NCBI GenBank assembly: GCA_003516705.1
Contig: DPCJ01000006.1
Location: 1 to 58,181, forward strand
Direction: 5' to 3'
Origin: Prolixibacteraceae bacterium
GTDB taxonomy: Bacteria > Bacteroidota > Bacteroidia > Bacteroidales > Prolixibacteraceae
DNA length: 58,181 bases
A model generated the notes under the pieces. The model worked only from the letters and a program-made list of their open reading frames with translations. It did not search any database and was not told the origin of the DNA. Each line of letters starts with the position of its first letter. The first letter of the stretch is position 1. Positions 25,432 to 33,142 of this stretch are shown here, piece by piece. Both the position numbers and the translations under genes were made by a program.

Positions 25432-27355
25432 AATCTTCTATTTTATTAAATGAATATTCGTATTGGTAACTCATCGGAATAATTTCATTGTATTCTTCAA
25501 TACTTGCATTCGATAAACAAGCATCAATAATACGTTTGCCAGTGCCCAATAAATCTTCTTTTAAGTATTTCTGTAATTCTGTTTTAAAAAAATCCCGCAG
25601 CATTTCCGCTCCGGTATCATAACCCTCGAACCCAACTTCGGGTTGATTGTAAACTTTTAAAAACCGCGATGGAATTTTTGAGCCTTCAAGGGTAAGATAA
25701 TTTAATTCGTAACCTAAAAGCGGGCACCTGGCTGCCTGATACTGGTCCGTTCTAAGTCGTGCAGCACCTCGTCGTGTAAGGTACTCTCGCATAAGAAGCT
25801 GTGGTTTAAACCCAACCTGCCATACGCCAATATTTTGATTGGGAACCAATGTAAAAGTGGTCCGCGGTGTGTCAATGATTTGTTTCAGCAACATGTTTGC
25901 CTGAGGCACCCTTTTTCCGGTAGCGAAAGGCCAATAGGAACCAACCCCTTCACTTTCCATACCTCCCGAACTCACAATACTTGGGTTGTTATGACCCCGT
26001 GGTGCAACCAGTCGCCACAACCACGCAAGGGCAGGTGGCAATACATGAAATAAGCCAATAATTCCGTACGAAGGATTTTCTTTTGAACAAACTGGTGTAC
26101 GTATTCCAAAACTTCGAATGTCAACCGAAACTGGCCTGTTTACAACGTTTGGCACTGTTTTACGAGGAATTATTACCCTCGGGTTGGGGCACGATTTCCC
26201 GGGTTCGTCTTGAATGTGTTCCCATATAAGAGCTGTAGAACCGGGAGTAGTTTCAATATTTAAAAACAAAAGGGGAGAAGAAGGATTAATTGTAGTCTTT
26301 TCCAACGTAGGATCGTCACCATATTGTTTTACGCTGTCAACACGAACAAACCAGGCATTTTCAGCATCTATAATCCGAAGTTTACCGTCTTTTTTCTGAA
26401 CGGACGGATGGCAAAAAGCCATATCGTCGGCTACCGCATTAAATGAACAAAAACGGGGAATTGTTATGAACCTTTCTTCAGCTGTTACCAAATTGCGCCC
26501 CAATAATACACGTCCGTCCGATTCCCGGAGAATATGCTGGTGCATTTCGCTCTTTCCGCCGCCACTGGCACCTTCGTGCATAAATGTGGTTAAGTTGTCG
26601 TACGGGCTTATTGATTGTACAGCAGAACAGTGTGCAATTATCCAGTCTTCCTTCTCTGCGTGGTTAAGCATAACCCCATACAGCCCTTTTTTGGCACTTG
26701 GCCCGGGATATAAATTATAAGAATAGAGTTCGTGAATTGATTCGGTGCGGTTATGCACAACTACTTGCTTCCCGTTAAAATGGGTATGCCTGAAAACCGG
26801 TGCTACAAATATTGCAGATTTTAGTTCTGCGTTATCCTTCAATTCACCAACTGCAACCATTTCCTGGAGCATCGACAAACCCAAAGCAAAGAATGCTGCA
26901 TTGGCAGGCGCAACAGCTATTCCTAACGAACCAATATTTTCCCTTCCGGCAAAGTAAAAGAAAACAGCCAGGTCCTGTTTTTTCAGCCAATCAAAGGTTT
27001 CTGTTTGCAATCCAGAAAATTCATACCCGTATTTATCGATAAAGCGTTTTTTATCAGTAGGATTACTGTCGGCAATAACCATTGTATCCGGATCCCGGCG
27101 GCGCATATAGGCTTCGGTATAATTCGCCGAAATACCATTTTTAACACGTTGTACAATTGCCTCTACATAATTGCCTTTGCCAGGTACATCATATTTCACC
27201 TCAAACTCTAAATTATCCTTTCCGTTAGTGGCAGCATTAGCCAATTCTTCGGATGTATTAAATACAGTATAGCTTTTACATTCATTTAACAATTCTGAGA
27301 TATTATCTGGTACGATAATATTTTTACTTTTTAAAACAGTCAATAAATTACTCAT
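25400..27355 (-). CDS. DUF4914 family protein with PEPCK-like nucleotide-binding loop
   Basis: 651 residues, soluble. The overall sequence matches what I know of the DUF4914 family, which has no assigned function. A glycine-rich P-loop, GASGGGKSEM, lies at 262-271, preceded by LTTFMHEG, and resembles the kinase loop of phosphoenolpyruvate carboxykinases and HPr kinases. Other landmarks are MRRRDPDTMV (84-93), an APVFRHTHFNGK region near 185-196, and a long conserved C-terminal part with SSGGMESEGVGSYWPF. It probably binds ATP or GTP and phosphorylates or decarboxylates a small molecule, but this is inference. It starts 26 bp after the HAD remnant and overlaps the PurE-like gene by 32 bp, so the proteins are made together. 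Confidence 0.82.
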   Translation of the reverse strand: MSNLLTVLKSKNIIVPDNISELLNECKSYTVFNTSEELANAATNGKDNLEFEVKYDVPGKGNYVEAIVQRVKNGISANYTEAYMRRRDPDTMVIADSNPTDKKRFIDKYGYEFSGLQTETFDWLKKQDLAVFFYFAGRENIGSLGIAVAPANAAFFALGLSMLQEMVAVGELKDNAELKSAIFVAPVFRHTHFNGKQVVVHNRTESIHELYSYNLYPGPSAKKGLYGVMLNHAEKEDWIIAHCSAVQSISPYDNLTTFMHEGASGGGKSEMHQHILRESDGRVLLGRNLVTAEERFITIPRFCSFNAVADDMAFCHPSVQKKDGKLRIIDAENAWFVRVDSVKQYGDDPTLEKTTINPSSPLLFLNIETTPGSTALIWEHIQDEPGKSCPNPRVIIPRKTVPNVVNRPVSVDIRSFGIRTPVCSKENPSYGIIGLFHVLPPALAWLWRLVAPRGHNNPSIVSSGGMESEGVGSYWPFATGKRVPQANMLLKQIIDTPRTTFTLVPNQNIGVWQVGFKPQLLMREYLTRRGAARLRTDQYQAARCPLLGYELNYLTLEGSKIPSRFLKVYNQPEVGFEGYDTGAEMLRDFFKTELQKYLKEDLLGTGKRIIDACLSNASIEEYNEIIPMSYQYEYSFNKIEDYEQSGDNNGF

Positions 27356-27381
27356 ATCTGATTATTTTTAAAGATTATCTA

Positions 27382-27669
27382 CTACGATGCTTCAAGAAGA
27401 TTAGCACACATAACCGTCTCTCTGCTTATTCCATTTTGATGCTTTTTACCATGTCTGATTAATAAATAAACAGAACTGATTCCTTTATTTAATCCGTACT
27501 GAATATCAGAAGGGTGGTCTCCAACAATAAATGAACAACTCAAATCAATATTATACAACCGGCAAGCCTTGTAAATAAAATGTATTTCTGGTTTCATAAA
27601 TTCACAATTGTCATCGCTTTTATGCGGACAACAAATTCTATCTATAAAAACCGCAGCATGTTTAGCCAT
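27382..27669 (-). CDS. C-terminal half of a GmhB-type HAD phosphatase (truncated)
   Basis: 95 residues. The segment CPHKSDDNCEFMKPE corresponds to the zinc-binding loop of histidinol-phosphatase/GmhB HAD enzymes. VGDHPSDIQYGLNKG corresponds to their motif IV with the metal-binding aspartates. The N-terminal half with the catalytic DxD motif is absent. Upstream bases hold the promoter and operator, not a missing exon or shifted frame. The ATG at 27669 follows the -7 element by 20 bp, so the short form is probably what is expressed. It may be a degenerate leader gene, a structural remnant, or act with another protein. It is the first gene of the operon with DUF4914, PurE-II and Sua5. Confidence 0.7.
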   Translation of the reverse strand: MAKHAAVFIDRICCPHKSDDNCEFMKPEIHFIYKACRLYNIDLSCSFIVGDHPSDIQYGLNKGISSVYLLIRHGKKHQNGISRETVMCANLLEAS

Positions 27670-27689
27670 TGATCAAAATATTTCAATGA

Positions 27690-27732
27690 CAAAGATAACA
27701 TCAATTGCTTAATTAATGAAGTGTTGCTTAAT
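27690..27732 (-). promoter_or_regulatory. Promoter and operator of the HAD-DUF4914-PurE-Sua5 operon
   Basis: On the minus strand a -7 element TATCTTTG (27690-27697; consensus TAnnTTTG) lies 20 bp before the start codon. A 24-bp site at 27709-27732 covers the -33 region. It is identical at 22 of 24 positions to a site before the XRE gene (28334-28357). The core ATTAA..AA.....CTTAAT has partial dyad symmetry. The same -7 octamer is used at both promoters. Confidence 0.75.
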
Positions 27733-27744
27733 TGAATTAATGAA

Positions 27745-28296
27745 TTAATAAGATGGAGGAGATTGAACCCAAATAATTTCACTTACACCATCGAAATAAT
27801 TTATAGCATTAAATTGAGATTTAGCGTTAAAGTAGATATTGTCGCCAGATTTCAGAACAAAACTTTTTCCGTCCAAATCGAAACGAATTTCACCTGAAAG
27901 TACATAAGAGAAAATCTGACCAAAAGCAGAAGCAAAAAATCCATCTATCGCAGATGCTTTTGAAAACCTTACCAGATAAGTATCCATCTGTTTGTTTGCA
28001 TCGTGTTGCGATAGTAAATAGAACAATGTCCCCGACTTATTTTGGTCAATAAACTTAATATCTGATTTATATACTACCGGATTATTTGCCAATGAATCAT
28101 TTTCGCCAATAAGCTCACCAACAGTAGTGTGCAGCTTGTCGGCTATGTTCTTTAAAGTAATAATAGACGGAAAGGATTTAGCTTTTTCTATCTGAGAAAG
28201 GGCACTTGGACTTATGCCAATTTTTTCAGCTAACTCGTTAAGCTGCAAACTAAACTGTTCTCTTTTTTTCTTTATTCTTTCTCCTGTTCTATTCAT
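27745..28296 (-). CDS. XRE-family transcriptional regulator with C-terminal cupin
   Basis: 183 residues from the ATG at 28296; an in-frame TTG at 28320 lies within the -7 element and is rejected. Residues about 3-65 form an XRE helix-turn-helix (LNELAEKIGISPSALSQIEK). Residues about 105-180 form a small cupin (FSYVLSGEIRFDLDG, LKSGDNIYFNAKSQF). This layout is common in regulators that sense a small metabolite in the cupin. Its own promoter and that of the operon just downstream carry the same 24-bp site over the -33 region, so it most likely represses both and is released by an effector. Only 75 bp separate its stop from the operon. Confidence 0.9.
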   Translation of the reverse strand: MNRTGERIKKKREQFSLQLNELAEKIGISPSALSQIEKAKSFPSIITLKNIADKLHTTVGELIGENDSLANNPVVYKSDIKFIDQNKSGTLFYLLSQHDANKQMDTYLVRFSKASAIDGFFASAFGQIFSYVLSGEIRFDLDGKSFVLKSGDNIYFNAKSQFNAINYFDGVSEIIWVQSPPSY

Positions 28297-28317
28297 AAAA
28301 CTCAAAACTAAGAACAG

Positions 28318-28357
28318 CAAAGATATAATTTAATTAATTAATGAAGTATTACTTAAT
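28318..28357 (-). promoter_or_regulatory. Autoregulated promoter and operator of the XRE-cupin gene
   Basis: The minus-strand -7 element TATCTTTG is at 28318-28325, 21 bp before the ATG. The 24-bp operator copy at 28334-28357 begins 8 bp further upstream and covers the expected -33 position. Differences from the operon copy are two G/A changes. This supports negative autoregulation. Confidence 0.75.
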
Positions 28358-28738
28358 CGTTTTTTTAAAACCATATGTTTGTGTAGGTGGTGGATGGACT
28401 TAAGATACATTGGCTGTAAACATTCTTTTGCAAACTGAAATATCTGTTTGTCTGTGTTGATTTTGCACTGTGGCTTTAGCCTGGTGATGAAAAATAAAAG
28501 ACATCCCGTAATGCAAATTTCAAATGCTGAAGCATGTTTTGGAGTTAATGAGACAATATATTCTTGCCATAACTTGTTTTAAAAGTAACGGAGATTGATG
28601 ATAATATGTTGAGTGCAATTCTAAAAGTACCTGCTTATTCTAAAACAATACCCGGGAGCATCAGTCAATGATTTCAATTTTCGTACTTTTGCAGCGTTAG
28701 TAAGTAAAACGGCAGGAATACCAAAATTCAGATTGTTA
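28358..28738. promoter_or_regulatory. Gap before the tethered AraC gene, with -7 element TACTTTTG
   Basis: This 381-bp gap has no gene. A + strand TACTTTTG (28684-28691) fits the TAnnTTTG -7 consensus, 47 bp before the ATG at 28739; no good TTTG lies at the right -33 distance. The rest is AT-rich with no recognisable repeat. Confidence 0.5.
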
Positions 28739-29866
28739 ATGCAACTCTTTCAATATAGTCTGGTAAAAAAAGTACTCAAATCAAAATGGTTCATTTGGAG
28801 TTCAATACCTGTATTTGTTGCAGGTATAATCACGCTGGCTTATTTTTCCGGTATTAAAGATTTTCCTGTTTTTCCCAACAACAAGATTTTTGATTACCGG
28901 ACTTACAATGACAGTACTGCCGGTGGCAATTCAAAAATCATCGCGAAGTTTGTTTCCGATAGCATGATTCAACTCCAATTTCAAATCAGCGATAAAATAA
29001 ATAATCCGTATGTTGGGCTGAATGTCGGGCCAAAAGATGGTAAAACAATTAACCTTGAACCTTATAACGAACTCATAATAAAACTCAACGGCGCTGAACT
29101 CAACGGAATTTCGTTAGCGTTGATTACGGAAAATTCAATTACAAAAGGCGACAGGAAGAATCAGGATATTTTGTTTTACCACAATTTTAAGATTTCAACG
29201 GGAACTAATGCCTATACGATAAGCCTTGACAAATTTAAAATCCCTGACTGGTGGAGTGAGTATAACCGGATTGAAGACGCATCAACCGTGAGGTCGGAAA
29301 TAAGAAATCTGAAAGCCATAAATATCAGCAGCGCTTTTACCCCTGATTCTTCAAAAATTCTTTCGTTAGAAATACATTCATTGGCATTTTCACGAAATAA
29401 TCATTCGCTTTTTATCCTGATTATTGCTTTGGTTTTCGCATTCGTTCTGGTCGATTTTATTGTTGTGTACGTGGCTGAAAAAATAAAGGCGAACTGGAAA
29501 GTGATAACCATTGCCTATAAACCGGTTGAGAATAAAACCACTGAAAATCCCAAGTCAGATTTTATTGGCTTTATAAATAACAATTTCCAGAACTGCGAAC
29601 TGACCCTCGATTTTGTTTCAGGCGAAACGGGAGTCAGCCAGCGCAAAATAACCAACGAAATTCAAAATCGGTTTGGATGTAATTTTAAAACTTATATCAA
29701 TCGGTTACGAATCAATGAATCGAAACGTTTATTGCTGATTAAAGAACTGAATATCGGAGAAATCGCGTTTAAAGTGGGGTTTAACAACCAAAGTCATTTT
29801 AACCGGGTTTTTAAAGCCGAATTTCAGATTAGTCCAACAGAGTTCCGCGAAAAAAACAGGGAATAG
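28739..29866 (+). CDS. Membrane-tethered AraC-family regulator
   Basis: About 375 residues from the ATG at 28739; the TTG at 28733 is less likely. A first membrane segment (about residues 18-38, WFIWSSIPVFVAGIITL) and a second (about 225-247, LFILIIALVFAFVLVDFIVV) bracket a roughly 185-residue extracytoplasmic domain. That domain is rich in beta strands and has a carbohydrate-binding-module-like look (LEPYNELIIKLNG, YTISLDKFKIPDWW). The C-terminal 100 residues are an AraC helix-turn-helix pair ending FNNQSHFNRVFKAEFQISPTEFR. It probably senses a ligand outside the membrane and binds DNA from the membrane. The next gene, on the same strand, encodes a secreted glycoside hydrolase, a plausible target. 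Confidence 0.82.
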   Translation: MQLFQYSLVKKVLKSKWFIWSSIPVFVAGIITLAYFSGIKDFPVFPNNKIFDYRTYNDSTAGGNSKIIAKFVSDSMIQLQFQISDKINNPYVGLNVGPKDGKTINLEPYNELIIKLNGAELNGISLALITENSITKGDRKNQDILFYHNFKISTGTNAYTISLDKFKIPDWWSEYNRIEDASTVRSEIRNLKAINISSAFTPDSSKILSLEIHSLAFSRNNHSLFILIIALVFAFVLVDFIVVYVAEKIKANWKVITIAYKPVENKTTENPKSDFIGFINNNFQNCELTLDFVSGETGVSQRKITNEIQNRFGCNFKTYINRLRINESKRLLLIKELNIGEIAFKVGFNNQSHFNRVFKAEFQISPTEFREKNRE

Positions 29867-29893
29867 CATTTCTTGTGAAAAACTATACTAATG

Positions 29894-30014
29894 TAGTGTT
29901 AAGCCCATAATGTGGGAACGTCATTCCGAACTTGTTTCGGAATCTGTTATTTCTCCGTAAGATGCTGAAATAAATTCAGCATGACGTTAATATTTCAAGA
30001 TTAACACAACACTA
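29894..30014. repeat. Nested inverted repeat with two internal hairpins
   Basis: The outer arms TAGTGTT (29894-29900) and AACACTA (30008-30014) enclose a second pair AACGTCAT (29917-29924) and ATGACGTT (29981-29988). Inside these lie two hairpins, ATTCCGAA/TTCGGAAT (29923-29943) and ATGCTGAA/TTCAGCAT (29962-29982). The GTCATTCCGAA...TTCAGCATGAC core resembles a dispersed palindrome frequent in Bacteroidota genomes. It fills most of the gap 29867-30157. Confidence 0.75.
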
Positions 30015-30094
30015 ATTGGGTATGATTTTATTCGTTTTACCGTTTCTGCAAACAGATTGACACTTTTTGTAAAAAGCAAATCATCGTGTACGGT

Positions 30095-30102
30095 TAATTT
30101 TG
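30095..30102 (+). promoter_or_regulatory. -7 promoter element of the glycoside hydrolase gene
   Basis: TAATTTTG matches TAnnTTTG and lies 55 bp before the start codon at 30158. The nearest upstream TTTG (30066-30069) is 25 bp away, longer than the usual 17-20, so the -33 contact may be weak, as expected for an activator-dependent promoter. Confidence 0.5.
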
Positions 30103-30157
30103 CACACTATCATTTTAATGATTTGATGACTAACGAATAAGTAAATTTTAGAAACTG

Positions 30158-32080
30158 ATGAAAAAATTCTTGATTAAAGCTCCTGCATTATTACTGGCTG
30201 CAATGTTTGTTTTTTCCCTTAATCTTTTCGCACAAACCACGAATTGTTTTTTAGAGGATTTTACACCCAAAAACGCTGCTATCCCAATTTCACTTAATGC
30301 TGACAAAACAACCAGTGCACCAACTGTAACCGTCACGTTGACTTCTGATACACTGGGTCAGATTTCGAAATATGTTTTCGGGAATGCCCTCGCTGTTTGG
30401 ATTGGAAATGTAACTGGCGAAGCCAAATTTGTGGAAAACACCAAATTGTTGAATCCTTCCTTAATCCGTTTCCCGGGGGGGAGCTGGTCCAATATCTTTT
30501 TCTGGAATGGGGCTCCATCAGATTTACCTGACTCTGCTTACGATTCATCGGGGAAAAGGGTAAAATTTTACGCTATTTCAGGAAAAAATGACTGGCCCAC
30601 CACAACGGATAACTATTACAAATTACGCCAGCAAACCGGCTCACAAGGACTCATAACAGTCAATTATGGCTATGCCCGTTACGGGTTGAGCGATGACCCT
30701 GTAGCGCAGGCTGCTCATCATGCTGCTGAATGGGTGCGTTACGATAAGGGACGTACCAAATTCTGGGAGATTGGTAATGAAAATGGTGGTCCCTGGGAAG
30801 CAGGGTGGAAGATTAATACAAAAACCAATAAAGACGGGCAGCCTGAGATCATAACCGGACAACTTTATGGTCAGCATTCTAAAGTTTTTATTGATTCGAT
30901 GAGGGCGGCAGCGGCGGAAATAGGCGCAGAAATCTATATTGGAGTGCAGGTATTGCATTTTGATGGCACAAACAGTTGGAACTCGGTTGACAGAACATGG
31001 AATGCCGGAGTTTTTGCAGCAATTGGCGATGCCGCCGATTTTTATGTGATGCACAATTATTATGGGAATGACGCAAACGCCGAGAATTTACTGACTGTTG
31101 CCTCAAACGAACCAAAGAAAAATATCAGTTTTATCAGGCAGGATATAATTAACAAAAAGGCTTTCCAAAAACCAGTGGCAGTAACGGAGTATAATATGAA
31201 CAGCAATTCTGCAAACACAACTATGGGCAGATCATATATAAACGGAATGCAGGCCACGATTCTGTTTAATGAATTAATTAAGAACAATTATGGTTTGGGA
31301 GCAAGGTGGTTGCTTGCCAGCGGCGAGGATGCAATGTTTTATCTGGGAGATAACAACAGTTTAAGGTGGCAACCCCGGCCGGATTTTTATTATGCTTATT
31401 ATCAGCAGAAATTTACGGGAGACCATGCAATTACGGCGACTTCTTCCAACTCCAATATTTTAGCTTATGCTACCCGTTTTGCTTCCGGCGAAACCGGTGT
31501 TGTGCTGGTTAATAAAAGTAAAACAGCCCAGGTTGTTAAAATAGACCCAAAGAATATTGGCGTTGGGAGTCAGTATTATAATTACTCGTTAACCGGTGGT
31601 ACCGACAATGGTGATTTTTCGTTGTATGTTTCTGTAAACGGCGTGAGTCCGACCGGAACACAATGGGGACCCCGCGCAACTTTGGAAACGATTCCGGCAA
31701 ATGCTTATTCAATTGATGAAGCTATCAAACTGAATATTCCTGCGCGTTCGGTTCAGTTTATCATGGTCGAAGCCGGCAATAACTTTTTGTATCCTACAGC
31801 TGTTACCAGTGAGTTAAAAAATGAAACGGGTTTGATGAATTATCCCAATCCGTTTTCATCCAAAACTACGATTCAGTTTCAAACAGCTTCATCAGAAACA
31901 GTTTCATTAATCGTTTTTGATCAGAATGGCAGGAAAATAGCCACAATCGTAAACGATGAGTTACCTTCGGGAAACCATCAGTTTGATTTTGACGGGAGTG
32001 CTTTGCCCGGCGGAATTTACTTTTACCAGTTAAAAGTGGGTAACAACACAAGTTTCCAAAAGATGTCGCTTGTGAAATGA
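30158..32080 (+). CDS. Secreted clan GH-A glycoside hydrolase with T9SS sorting domain
   Basis: 640 residues. A signal peptide ends near A25 (NLFA-QTT). The catalytic domain (about 60-470) has the clan GH-A pair: the acid/base E208 in EIGNENGGPW and the probable nucleophile E344 in AVTEYNMN, with RFPGGSWSN early in the barrel. The closest family feel is to alpha-L-arabinofuranosidase/GH51-like enzymes, but the exact family is open. A beta-sandwich follows, and the last 75 residues form a type A T9SS C-terminal sorting domain (NYPNPFSSKTTI ... GIYFYQLKVG ... KMSLVK). The protein is thus exported and probably attached to the cell surface. It follows the tethered AraC regulator and ends in a strong terminator. 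Confidence 0.85.
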   Translation: MKKFLIKAPALLLAAMFVFSLNLFAQTTNCFLEDFTPKNAAIPISLNADKTTSAPTVTVTLTSDTLGQISKYVFGNALAVWIGNVTGEAKFVENTKLLNPSLIRFPGGSWSNIFFWNGAPSDLPDSAYDSSGKRVKFYAISGKNDWPTTTDNYYKLRQQTGSQGLITVNYGYARYGLSDDPVAQAAHHAAEWVRYDKGRTKFWEIGNENGGPWEAGWKINTKTNKDGQPEIITGQLYGQHSKVFIDSMRAAAAEIGAEIYIGVQVLHFDGTNSWNSVDRTWNAGVFAAIGDAADFYVMHNYYGNDANAENLLTVASNEPKKNISFIRQDIINKKAFQKPVAVTEYNMNSNSANTTMGRSYINGMQATILFNELIKNNYGLGARWLLASGEDAMFYLGDNNSLRWQPRPDFYYAYYQQKFTGDHAITATSSNSNILAYATRFASGETGVVLVNKSKTAQVVKIDPKNIGVGSQYYNYSLTGGTDNGDFSLYVSVNGVSPTGTQWGPRATLETIPANAYSIDEAIKLNIPARSVQFIMVEAGNNFLYPTAVTSELKNETGLMNYPNPFSSKTTIQFQTASSETVSLIVFDQNGRKIATIVNDELPSGNHQFDFDGSALPGGIYFYQLKVGNNTSFQKMSLVK

Positions 32081-32128
32081 AAAATTGAAGGATTCCATCT
32101 TTTCGAAAAGATGGAATCCTTCAATTTT
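32081..32128. terminator. Bidirectional terminator between convergent genes
   Basis: A perfect 48-bp palindrome: 24-bp arms including AAAATTGAAGGATTCCATCT and its exact complement, with A-rich and T-rich ends that give a T-tract on either strand. It lies directly after the stop of the glycoside hydrolase and 12 bp beyond the stop of the convergent aldo-keto reductase. Confidence 0.92.
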
Positions 32129-32140
32129 ATTAGTAGTATT

Positions 32141-33127
32141 CTATCTGTCAACCCATTTTTGGGTGGCTTCGGAATACCTGTCACCTTCGATTTTGATTTT
32201 TGAAGCAGCTTTGTCGATTTGATTTAATTCATCAGCCGAAAGTCTCAGATTTGCAGCGCCGATATTTTCTTCAAGCCGGTGCAGTTTGGTGGTTCCCGGA
32301 ATCGGCACTATCCACGGTTTTTGTGCCAGCAACCAGGCCAGTGCCACCTGTGCCGGAGTTACCTCTTTTGTTATAGCTATTGCTGAAAGTAAATCAACCA
32401 CGGCTTTGTTGGCTTTCCGATTTTCAACCGAAAAACGGGGAACTGAGCTGCGGAAATCGGTGCTTTCAAACTTTGTGTTTTCGTCAATCTTTCCGGTCAG
32501 AAATCCACGGCCCAGCGGACTGAACGGCACAAACCCGATGCCCAGTTCTTCGAGTGTGGGGATGATTTCATTCTCTGGTTCGCGCCACCACAGCGAATAT
32601 TCACTTTGCAGCGTTGTAACCGGTTGCTCGGCGTGGGCACGGCGGATGTTTTTCACCCCGGCCTCCGACATCCCGAAATGACGGACTTTCCCTTCTTTGA
32701 TAAGGTCTTTCACTGTTCCTGCAACGTCTTCAATGGGTACATTTGGGTCAACCCGGTGCTGGTAAAACAAGTCAATCACATCCGTTCGCAATCTTTTTAG
32801 CGATGCTTCGGCAACCCGGCGAATTTGTTCAGGACGACTGTTCAGTCCAACCATTTTTCCATCGTTGATTTCCCAACCAAATTTTGTGGCAATCACCACT
32901 TCTTTGCGTAAGGGTTGCAATGCTTCGCCCACCAGTTCCTCGTTGGTAAACGGGCCGTAAACTTCGGCTGTGTCGAAAAAAGTCACACCTTTTTCCACTG
33001 CCTTGCGCAGCATTACAATCATGTCTTTCTTCTCAGGAAATGGCGGAAAAGAAAAGCTCATTCCCATGCAACCCAGTCCCAGTGCCGAAACTTCGAGATT
33101 GCTGTTGCCTAAAATTCGTTTTTGCAT
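32141..33127 (-). CDS. Aldo-keto reductase
   Basis: 328 residues of the AKR superfamily (AKR13/YajO-like group). Catalytic residues are visible: D in FFDTAEVYG, Y in the same motif, K in VIATKFGW and H in LFYQHRVD. The NADPH-binding end is IPIPGTTKLHRLEENI-like. It reduces aldehydes or ketones in the cytoplasm; the substrate is unknown. It is the last of seven - strand genes below the AraC regulator at 39965. It lies 15 bp after the beta-propeller gene. Confidence 0.93.
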   Translation of the reverse strand: MQKRILGNSNLEVSALGLGCMGMSFSFPPFPEKKDMIVMLRKAVEKGVTFFDTAEVYGPFTNEELVGEALQPLRKEVVIATKFGWEINDGKMVGLNSRPEQIRRVAEASLKRLRTDVIDLFYQHRVDPNVPIEDVAGTVKDLIKEGKVRHFGMSEAGVKNIRRAHAEQPVTTLQSEYSLWWREPENEIIPTLEELGIGFVPFSPLGRGFLTGKIDENTKFESTDFRSSVPRFSVENRKANKAVVDLLSAIAITKEVTPAQVALAWLLAQKPWIVPIPGTTKLHRLEENIGAANLRLSADELNQIDKAASKIKIEGDRYSEATQKWVDR

Positions 33128-33142
33128 TTTTATTCTTTAATA

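Noticed and set aside
28318..28320. TTG start for the XRE-cupin gene
   Set aside because: It lies within the -7 promoter element; the ATG at 28296 gives the normal N-terminus.
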